64,000 nucleotides of DNA from Aradus depressus (Eukaryota > Arthropoda > Insecta > Hemiptera > Aradidae), in NCBI GenBank assembly GCA_963662175.1, contig OY759217.1:17176562-17240561 (forward strand), read 5' to 3'. Numbering within the stretch: position 1 is the first letter of the stretch; each line of letters opens with the position of its first letter. The notes below the pieces were generated by a model that saw only the letters and a list, made by a program, of their open reading frames with translations, searched no databases and was not told where the DNA came from. Position numbers and translations under genes: made by a program. Below, one piece after another: positions 11,129-23,100 of the stretch.

Positions 11129-14100
11129 TCAGCTTGTAAGTACATCATTCAAAGGAATTTCGATAAGATTTTTGTTGAATGAGGTCCCGAAGGAGAAGCA
11201 TGTTCCACCTCCTCCCAAAATGTACACTTTATCGGAACCTTTTGAAAGGAATGAGCAATGATTGTGTAACATAATAGGGTCTTCCTTCGTACACTTCTGA
11301 AAGAGAAAAACAACAATATTTACTACTGGGAATCATAAATTTACATTGAATTATTAATTCATACAATATTAATAAAAGACGCTCCGCAATCTGCACCCTT
11401 CGACCACATACTTCCCACCCCGACTCTGCCCCCTGCCTGGGCTCCGTAACGGTATAGTATCTGATTAATAACATAATAATTTTTAAAGATGCGCTAAATG
11501 ATTATTGAGGCCATTTCGAAGTCAACTTAACAAATCTTATAGATAATGTGATCATATATACATCGTTGGAAAGCTCATTAATTGTACAATAATAAAAAAG
11601 TCTAGGGCGTCGATAGCTCACGAGGTTTGAAACCCGGCCGAGATCCCTATGTTTTTTTTTCTTTCTTGGTTTGGCCTCCCCTACATGAAATTAAAGTTTG
11701 ATTTGGAAATTTAAACATCCTCCTTAGAGATTATTTGTCTTTTTTTCTCGATGTAAAGTGAATTAGCGATTCTTCTAATAAATATAACTATACTAGGATA
11801 TAACCACTATTTTGCTTGGAAATGCACTTGGGACTACTAACAGGTAGCTTGAGATCGATGGATTTGCCAGAGTGCCAGTCCACCAATCCGATCCCAGGCT
11901 GATGTTCGGATAGATCATTCACACCGCCAACAAGAACCAGGACGGAAGATTCTCCTCTACTCAGGATATGAGACGTATGGGAATATCTGGGGATTGTCGT
12001 TGAAACTTGTATCTCAGTCCATCGCCGCTCTAAAACATAACAAACTATGCTAAAAAGGATTTTAAAAAATACATAATTCCAGATAAGGAAAGGAGAAACT
12101 ATCAAAAATGAAAATAGTTGAATAGCCAAGCTGTATATCTTCATTTTTTGAAAAAAAAAAAAAAAAAAAAAAAAGATGCAGGCAGCCAATGTACTCATTT
12201 TATCTGGAGTTTTCACAAACCCTAGAGAAAAGGTTTTTGTTCGGCACATGAAAAGAAAAAAACAGATGCACGGAGCTTTCTTGACGAGTATAATAGTTAC
12301 ATATTATAAGAAACATATTGCGCAGTTGATTGCATTTACATCTGTTGTTCTTCAAATTTCCGAAACTAATGAATCTATTTTTATGAACTTTGATACACTA
12401 CTATGGTGTTGAATCTGTGTGGTCAGCAAATATCAATAAAAACGCTTAAGTGGTTTGGAAATCAACTTAGTACTCTCAATTTTGCAGTGACACAGTCTAA
12501 GCCTCATTTATCTACCAATCTTTTTTTAAAAATACATTTTTGTTACTTCTTACGAGGAGAAACTCACCTGTTGATGAAAAGAGCCAGAGATCTGACAAAA
12601 CATTCCAATTAGAAGAAATGCCTCCAGACATAAGTAGAGTGTTGTCGGAAAGAGCACAGCTTTGAGAGAATCTGGCAGGAGGGCCACCTTCCATCGACAC
12701 CTCTGTCCACCTCTTGTCGGGGGTGAGCAGCCAACAGTCACCTAGCACCTGTCATACAGTACACAGAGAAGCATGTCATGTAGTCAGAAATAGGACAGAT
12801 TTGAGAGAACTTGGCAGGAGGGCAACCTACCATCACCACCTCTTGTTGGGGTGTGGGCAGGCAACAGTCACCTAGCACCTGTCATACAGTACACAGAGAA
12901 GCGTGTCATGTAGTCAGAAATAGGACAGATTTGAGAGAACTTGGCAGGAGGGCATCCTACCATCACCACCTCTTGTCGGGGTGTGGGCAGGCAACAGTCA
13001 CCTAGCACCTGTCATACAGTACACAGAGAAGCATGTCATGTAGTCAGAAATAGGACAGATTTGAGAGAACTTGGCAGGAGGGCATCCTACCATCACCACC
13101 TCTTGTCGGGGTGTGGGCAGGCAACAGTCACCTAGCACCTGTCATACAGTACACAGAGAAGCATGTCATGTAGTCAGAAATAGGACAGATTTGAGAGAAC
13201 TTGGCAGGAGGGCATCCTACCATCACCACCTCTTGTCGGGGTGTGGGCAGGCAACAGTCACCTAGCACCTGTCATACAGTACACAGAGAAGCATGTCATG
13301 TAGTCAGAAATAGGACAGATTTGAGAGAACTTGGCAGGAGGGCATCCTACCATCACCACCTCTTGTCGGGGTGTGGGCAGGCAACAGTCACCTAGCACCT
13401 GTCATACAGTACACAGAGAAGCATGTCATGTAGTCAGAAATAGGACAGATTTGAGAGAACTTGGCAGGAGGGCATCCTACCATCACCACCTCTTGTCGGG
13501 GTGTGGGCAGGCAACAGTCACCTAGCACCTGTCATACAGTACACAGAGAAGCATGTCATGTAGTCAGAAATAGGACAGATTTGAGAGAACTTGGCAGGAG
13601 GGCATCCTACCATCACCACCTCTTGTCGGGGTGTGGGCAGGCAACAGTCACCTAGCACCTGTCATACAGTACACAGAGAAGCATGTCATGTAGTCAGAAA
13701 TAGGACAGATTTGAGAGAACTTGGCAGGACGGCATCCTACCATCACCACCTCTTGTCGGGGTGTGGGCAGGCAACAGTCACCTAGCACCTGTCATACAGT
13801 ACACAGAGAAGCATGTCATGTAGTCAGAAATAGGACAGATTTGAGAGAACTTGGCAGGAGGGCATCCTACCATCACCACCTCTTGTCGGGGTGTGGGCAG
13901 GCAACAGTCACCTAGCACCTGTCATACAGTACACAGAGAAGCATGTCATGTAGTCAGAAATAGGACAGATTTGAGAGAACTTGGCAGGAGGGCATCCTAC
14001 CATCACCACCTCTTGTTGGGGTGTGGGCAGCCAACAGTCACCTAGCACCTGTCATACAGTACACAGAGAAGCATGTCATGTAGTCAGAAATAGGACAGAT

Positions 14101-17100
14101 TTGAGAGAACTTGGCAGGAGGGCATCCTACCATCACCACCTCTTGTCGGGGTGTGGGCAGGCAACAGTCACCTAGCACCTGTCATACAGTACACAGAGAA
14201 GCATGTCATGTAGTCAGAAATAGGACAGATTTGAGAGAACTTGGCAGGAGGGCATCCTACCATCACCACCTCTTGTCGGGGTGTGGGCAGGCAACAGTCA
14301 CCTAGCACCTGTCATACAGTACACAGAGAAGCTTGTCATGTAGTCAGAAATAGGACAGATTTGAGAGAACTTGGCAGGAGGGCATCCTACCATCACCACC
14401 TCTTGTCGGGGTGTGGGCAGGCAACAGTCACCTAGCACCTGTCATACAGTACACAGAGAAGCATGTCATGTAGTCAGAAATAGGACAGATTTGAGAGAAC
14501 TTGGCAGGAGGGCATCCTACCATCACCACCTCTTGTCGGGGTGTGGGCAGGCAACAGTCACCTAGCACCTGTCATACAGTACACAGAGAAGCATGTCATG
14601 TAGTCAGAAATAGGACAGATTTGAGAGAACTTGGCAGGAGGGCATCCTACCATCACCACCTCTTGTCGGGGTGTGGGCAGGCAATAGTCACCTAGCACCT
14701 GTCATACAGTACACAGAGAAGCATGTCATGTAGTCAGAAATAGGACAGATTTGAGAGAACTTGGCAGGAGGGCATCCTACCATCACCACCTCTTGTCGGG
14801 GTGTGGGCAGGCAACAGTCACCTAGCACCTGTCATACAGTACACAGAGAAGCATGTCATGTAGTCAGAAATAGGACAGATTTGAGAGAACTTGGCAGGAG
14901 GGCATCCTACCATCACCACCTCTTGTTGGGGTGTGGGCAGGCAACAGTCACCTAGCACCTGTCATACAGTACACAGAGAAGCATGTCATGTAGTCAGAAA
15001 TAGGACAGATTTGAGAGAACTTGGCAGGAGGGCATCCTACCATCACCACCTCTTGTTGGGGTGTGGGCAGCCAACAGTCACCCAGGTCATAGAGGAACAT
15101 GCTCATTTAATAATTTTTCCAAGCTCATTTTTCGGGTTCCGTAAGGCGAAGACTGTAAACGAAACCCTATAAACCAGAGTTTGTTGAGCCTGTGTGTCTT
15201 AAAACTATTAATGAAACTTTGCACATAGTTGTAGGATGAATATGTAGACCTAGCGAGAAATCTATGACGGCGAAAGGCTATTGGATTCAATAGATCTGAC
15301 AATGTACGACCCCAGAACCAATTATTTATAATGAACTAAGTTTTCGTTCTCTCTCTCTCTCTAAACATTTCTTCTCTTCTGCCAACTCGGCTGAAACTCA
15401 TGCAGTGGCTTACTAAGAACTTCTCAATCCTCATAAAATTTTGTGTCGATACATTTATGTAGTCAGTGATGTAGGTCTGGCTTATTATATGACGTGACGG
15501 CTTCAACAGCCATAGAACGCCACAATGAGTGACATTTTTGAACTTGTTCAAGCTTTCTTTAAAGATACAACTTCCTGATTAGGGAGTACTTAGCCCCTCT
15601 TTGACTCGATCTATTCGGAAATTTTTTCTTTAAGCTAATCATCAAGTTGTGTTACGATTTCTTCCATTCCATGGTACTTAGCTGATCAAATGCTACTATG
15701 TAAAAATAAAGTACAAGTTATATGAGTCTAACCTTTAACTTGACCCCATCCGTAGTAAGCCCTCCGAATACGAGCACACTGCCACCAACACATAGTGCAG
15801 AGTGGCGCCACCTCGGACTAGGCCCTTCCTCTGTCAGTGACTCTACTGTCACCTGAACAGTGTCCTCACTGCGAGACACCCTCACGACAGCAGGACGGCG
15901 GTTTGCCATCCTTCGGGGCGAGGTTCGACCTCCAAATAGAAGGAAACTGGACACATCAGTGCTATCCGATAGTAGAGTGGCTGTAGTGTGGACCGCGTCC
16001 CATACTAGGCCGTCCATCTTTGGAGCTTCCACCTCTTCAACCTGTATTCATTAATAAAATATGTTTAAAAATAAAACTTGATAATATTGTACCACCTTAC
16101 ATATGAAAGGATGATATCCGGCTATGAGCGGGAAAGTCTGAGGAAGTTAGCCTTGAAAATGTGTTGTGTCCTCACTGGTACAGGGTATATGGCTAGTAAT
16201 TTTCGAAATTTTAATTATACAAAAACCAGTTTGCTGTATCATGAAAAAAAAACGTAAAATTATGATTATAAAAAATTAAAATAACTATAAAGTTTTAAGA
16301 ACGTCGAGTCCTGTTTGTTTTTACTTTAAGATCATTCGAATTCAATTTTTACGCAAATAATTACGTCAGTAGCTCTAGCTTGGACAAAAATAAATATTAA
16401 ATCAACGATAGAGCTGAAACAGTTGTAAGGGCGGTCCACATTTCAAATTTTAAATGTCTTTCTCCTCAAATCTTATTGGTATCCCAAACGGTATAATTCA
16501 ATAACCTTAATACCTTTTCCTACTAAAATTATAATCAGAAAATTTGACTAATGTACAATTTTGTAAAAAATTAACTCACACGATAAAGGAACTTTTAAAA
16601 TAAAGTAACATATCATACATTTTGAAAGCCCCTATGTAGATAATACTATTCTAACAATTTTGTGTGGAAGCATGAGTGTATTTACGAATGTTGACGAAAG
16701 TCAAGGTTCTGTCGAGATGCAAACAAAAAAACAACATTTGGCCAACGTTTCGAAAACAATATTTTCTCCTGAAGGCCTAACGAGACAACAAATTAGGTGA
16801 ATGCAGCCAGAACAGTAGCAAACAAAAATAAATTGAAATTTAAAAAAAAAAATAAGAGAAAAAGTTTAGTTTATTATAACTAGAGTGGATATGTGTGGTG
16901 TCTGTGTAAGGTAGTCAACTGAGGGCATAAGTAACGGGTACCACTCATCCTGTGTTTACATGGAATGAAACCATCTCCAGCCATCATTTATATTACTAGA
17001 GATGATAATAAAAAAGGAAAATAACTTTTTTTTTCTCTCGTAATTTACTATTATTACATATTGGGTTGTAGGCAGAGAAGAGATCATACTTCGGACTCAA

Positions 17101-20100
17101 GTTTATAATAATGAAAAGATCATAGGCCTCGGAAGTTCATAATAATACACCAAACAACATAAAGGTTTAAGGTTTCAGAACTCAGTGAAAATCATTGTAA
17201 TATATATTATGTTTTGTTATTGTCCACAAAGCATAATCAATTAATTTGTTTGTTGTCTCCTGTGAAGCCCTGAAGAAATTAACAATTTCCGAATCGCTGG
17301 CCAAATTGTAACACACCTCGACTTCCCTCAACATCCCTATTCTGCAAAGTTTTGGTCGAAAAATGCCTTTTGCATACTTTCCCTTGGTTTTCTATTAATT
17401 TGTGAAGTTATAATTTTTTTTTCTTTTCTTAAGTAATCTTGGACCCAATTGTTGGATTTTAGTTTCGGTTCAGGAGACCAACATTATTTGGAAACAACAC
17501 AAGGACTATAATTATTTAAATTATACATGCCTTCATATCATGGAGAGTTACAAGTAATAGTTCTGTCAAACGTTTATGTCTGTTTCCCTGGCTTCGGCCA
17601 AATCCTCCAACTATTAAGAATGCAGTCCCATTCCAAATGTTCACTCCAGCATGTCCATAGCATTCTATCTTGATGTTTCTATTTAATTTCCACTCCAACG
17701 GGCAGTCAATAGACGAATCTAACAATTAAACAATATCAAAATTGCAGTAACATCGATAAAAAATTCATAAACTCGCCATATTTCTATAAGATTCCTTCAT
17801 CAGATCATAAAGATGCCAAGAAATTATTATGTTCCAGAAAAATGAATAAATACCCACCAATGATACCAACTTACTACAGTAAAACCCCTCTCCTTACGGA
17901 CAATTTTGCGACGTCCGGCCCGAAGTATATGAAAACAATGTATTTTAACCCCCCTTGCTAAGGAAACCCCAATAACGGACGCGGACAACCAATTATTCGT
18001 CATCAACAAATAAATGTACCTCTCCTAAGCTGACACTTATAAAACAATTCATTAGGAAATTTTAATTTTGAATGTTTTTTTATTATTCGTAGTATTCGCT
18101 GTTTGTGAAACAGGCATACCTTACTGTTCGGTTCATTAAATAAAAATCCATAATAACTATTATTATGTGTATTTTATCAAATAATCTGTTGTTTGTTACC
18201 TATATATCTAGTATTAAACATTAAAGCAAATTAAAAGTTTTGTATATCAAACACATATAATGAATTTTTTTTTTTTTTTTTAACCCTCCTCAACGGACAC
18301 CTTTCTGCAACGGACAATTGTCTTGGTCCCGTGACTGTCCGTTGCAGAGGGGTTTTACTGTATAAAAATTTAGTCCGCCTGCTATTCAGCCTAAAGGTTC
18401 AACACCGAACAAAACACACGCAAATGCAAAATATGAAGATGCCGGTAGGCCGTGCTAGCCTACCGAGCTCAAGATCGCGGGTTCGAAACCCGGCCGAGGC
18501 CCTGCTTGTACATGGTATGAACTATTTTGAAATAAGACTGGACTTGGTCTTATTTCAAGATAATATATTATGAAATTTTTGTTGAGAAAAAGGTGGTTAG
18601 ATTTTATTGAAAGGTAATCTCCTCCATTCATAGTTCAAACGTCGAGAAATCTATGGTGAGCTTAAGGTTATATAATATTTTTAAAAATGTTTACCAAATG
18701 AGGTATGGGGGGATGGAAAACTGCGTATAAAGGTTTGAGTAGGTTCATTAAAGCAGCCCTTAGTTCCAAAAGAAAGGGTATAGTGTGTGGAGGTGAGATG
18801 CCACTCCTCCCACTCGTCGAAGGGCTCTAGAGAGAGAGCTCGGTCATGTTGCTCCTGAGTCAGGAGTCCTCTGTACAAAGAATACGCTCCTAGACTCCAG
18901 CTCGCCTCGTAGCCCTGCAACATGAAACAACTCACACTAAATACTGATACAATCGTAATAACAGCATTATAAGGTTTCTAAATTGAATGCATTATGGAAC
19001 AGTTTATGTAACTTTATAAAAAAAAAAAAAAGTAGTCGGTGAATCACAATATACTTCCCTAGAACGAATTAATCAATTGAGGGGGTTAGAAGCAAAGGGA
19101 TTTAAGTGACAATTCGGCTGAAATTGAGATATACATCTTCCTTGACACCTACCCTAACTACTGGCTAATGATCAGAACGATTGTTAGTACCAGTAATGCT
19201 GTTACTAGTGGAAAATACCTGGGTAATACCTGAATTTACGATGTTAATATAACTTTGAAGGTAATTATCTCGAAATAACATTTTTGTCACTTACATCCCT
19301 TTGCTTCTAACCCCTCAATTAATTTTTCGCTCTTCCTCCAAAACCAGTCGACAGTTTAGTCTAATGATCAATAGTTGATTTACATAGCGGCTTCTAAATC
19401 CACATACTAAATCTTGTATCGATAAATTCATTACATTGGCGGTTATTAGGGTTTTTGTGTTATGCATATATAATATTCCCTCTCTTTCCTAGGGCCAATT
19501 TGGCTGAAAAGCATTATGTGTCGTCCATGTGGGGTTCTGGACACATGTATAAAATTTCATGTCCATAAATTCATTCTATCGGGAATTATCGTATTCACAG
19601 ATATACACACAGAAAACGTTATTTTGCTTCCATTTTTGTAATCAGAGAATATAAAATTTCAGCGAAAACTCAACTTCGAATTTCTGACTGATTGCATAAC
19701 ATCCCTCATACTTCATATATAAGAGAAGTAAAAATTGTCAAATATTAATATGCTGTAGACATAAAATAAGTAACGACTGGTGTAGCATTGTACAGAAGCG
19801 TATGATATATCAACGATATTGACAGAAACAACAGTATAATATACTATTATGTCCTTATAGAATTTTCCGCGCCGAACCCGGATCTGAAATCAGAATTGTG
19901 CTATCCTGGGAAATTGAGATATTCTATGATTTGTAAACCCTTTAATATCACAGGAAACATATTTTTTTACAGCACAAAATATTTTTAACCTAGGTAGCGT
20001 TCTTGCCTATTGTGCTCAAGGCAGCGGGTTCGTAACCAGGCCGAGGCCATTAGATTTTTATCTGGGAGGTAAAAGACCATGAGCACGTATTCCTTCGGTG

Positions 20101-23100
20101 GTCCCGAGCATCTATGATGACAGGTAACTGAACATGAGTAGACAAACTTAAGGACTCCCATAATACAGTCGGGCTTATGTTCACTAGAGCGAGAAAAAAG
20201 CGCTCTGGTAGTAAGAGTTATGAGTCACAATAACTAACTATTTAATTTATAAGCTGTCTTGATATATACTTTTTTATAACATATCCTATTACCATGTTAT
20301 GGATTAACGGAAATAAATAATATTATTATTATTAATATATTCACTCACATACAGCTGATAAGAATCTGGAGAGTTGGTCCTCTACGGTTTGAACTTTTTC
20401 AACAGACCGCAATGGAGTTTCAATAGACTGGAAATGGTTCATCATGACTCTCCCAAAACCGTCCTCAGGGCTTATTTGTTCATAGATCATAAAGATCACA
20501 TCTGACAAATTGGATGCCCATTTCATAAGATTTCGTGAACTGAAATGTTAATAAAACTCCATATTTGACTTGCATAATGGCTTCTGAATCCTCTTACTAT
20601 ATTCTCTGTCGATATATTGACTACATCGGCAGTTATTGGGATTTCTGAGTTGAGCCCTTACTCTAGGGAATATTCAAGGTGAACATGGCATATGGGGGTG
20701 TCGCTTTATAGGGGGACGCCAATTTTGGTATTGCGGGGAGCATCGCTGAAATGTTTCAATCACCAGGATTTAAACATACATACATTGGTTTGATTTTATG
20801 TTATGAGAAGAAAAGAAGTTTGCAAGAATTCCTCCCTCTCCTTTTCCAAAGAGAACAATCGAAGGTTTCCCAAAAATATGTTTAGTTTTTTTAGCCAAAA
20901 TACATATGTATGGGAAAACATGTGAGGGTTCGAAACACCACGCCGGTTTTTAAAATGTTATTTCAGATGAATGGATAGAGAAAAACGTTCCATTCTTTTC
21001 GCAGACACATGGAAACTGCTCAACAAATAGTAACGAAACATTCAAGATATATCGATGGTCTAAAGTAAAATAAACGTTTCTAAGATATGGTGCCCAGCTA
21101 GCCTCGGAAAATCATAATCACTATTTTCCATGTAATTTTCAAACTTCTATGAATACTGTGCAATGAAGATAACTGTTTCACAAGAAATGGTTACTAAAAA
21201 AAATATATATATAATAAACAAAAGGCCGCCGATTGCTCAGAGGTAGCGTGCTAGCCTACTGAGCTTAAGTCCACGATCTAGGAGGTAAATAAATCTTGAA
21301 CACGCCATCCTTCGGAGGGGACTCTGGTAGTAGGGCGACATGATCTCGTAGTTAAAGAACATGAGTCACAATAACTAATTACAATTAAAAATAATTAATT
21401 TTACTTGTTCTCATCCATATAGGTGATGGCACATTCGGAGAAAATCAACGTTGGTTGTGTATGACGAAAACCCATCTTCGATAAGACGTTATCTAACCTA
21501 GTCAAATCATTGAGGTCTTGAGCACACAGACAATAGGTCTTGCTAATAAGAGCCACAGGTTCTTCTAATTCTGAAATAATAAAACAGAAATCATAAAATA
21601 TATGTGGTTGTACATTCATTTTGAACTTATTGTAGAAACATATCAACTTATAGCCGCTGTACTTCTGATAATTCAACCGATTCTAGTGAAAATTCGGCGA
21701 AACAAAATCCTCTCTTGCCTCAATTTCAAAACATTTGAACATCCTAAGTATAGCGGCAATATGGCAAAACATAATTCGTTGGAGTGTATTGTTATTCCAC
21801 GCTACTAGCTTGTTGAACACATTAACGTAAGGAAGCAGTGGCATGAACACTGTGTTCTTGGATTGATTGTGGACAAAAAACTTAACTGGTCCAGCCATAT
21901 TAAATATTTGAAGAAAGAGTGCAACAAGCGACTCAATTTATTAAAGATTTTGGCCAATACACAATGGGGAGCGGATAGGACATCTCTCCTAAGAGTATAC
22001 CAAAGTGTTGTGCGCTCCAAATTGGACTACGCTAGTTTTATATATGGTTCAGCTCCAAAGCGTTACCTGAGCAGTTTGGATCCCGTACACCATGCTGGAC
22101 TTCGACTTGCCACCGGGGCCTTTAGGACGAGTCCCGTCGTCAGCCTTTGTGCCGAAACTGGGATACCCCCTCTTCTGTATCGCCGCCTTTGGTTAGCCTC
22201 CAGTTACATTGCGTCTTTATCACTGAACGAAACCAACCCTGCCTACAACTATGTTTTCAAACCGAAGTACCGCAGATTATATGAAGGAGCGCCGAATGCG
22301 TCAGCTCCTCTGGGAATGAGGACAAGGCAATCCATATTAGATCTCATAGAAGTGCAGCCACGAAGTGACCCTCCGGAGGAGCCACCTTGGACACATAGAA
22401 AACCCTTACTCCAACTAAATCTGCATCAGCTAAAGAAGTCGGAAACTAACAGTTACATCTATAAAACCGAATTTAATAAAATCCGGAGCCGACATCACAA
22501 ATTTGAATTCTTGTACACTGATGGGTCTAAGAGTGGTGGAAACACTGGATTTGCTGTGGTTGCTAAAGGCGCTACGATAAAGCACAAATTACCATCATGG
22601 AGCAGTAGCTTCACTGCAGAACTATGCGCTCTCTCTGCTGCACTCCATCATGTGATGACCATGGATGGACAATCATTCATCGTCTGTTCAGACTCAATGG
22701 CAGCACTACAAGCAACCCAAGTATTGTATACTGATAATCCTCTCGTGAGTAGAATACATAGATACACAGATTATATCTTATCTGAGGGCAAGTCAGTCAT
22801 ATTTATGTGGGTTCCATCACATGTAGGCATAGAAGGAAATGAACAAGCAGACCTTGCTGCGAAAGAAGCCTCAACTTCAGCTGCTGAATGTAATGAAATT
22901 TCTACAAAATCGGATCTCAAACAGATACTACATAGTAAGGTTCAACTGGGTTGGACCAACATGTGGAACGAAGTTGACGGCCGCAACAAATTAAAAAACA
23001 TCAAAAAAGGGGTGGAACCATGGAAAACGTCCATCAGGGATAACCGACGAGAAGAAGTGGCAGTGATGAGGCTACGAGTGGGTCACAGTCGGCTGAGCCA

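Noticed and set aside
12811..15172. Seventeen near-identical 64-codon frames on the + strand
   Set aside because: They are by-products of the 130-bp repeat read antisense to LCMT2; each spans parts of two units and ends by frame drift, with no protein family features.
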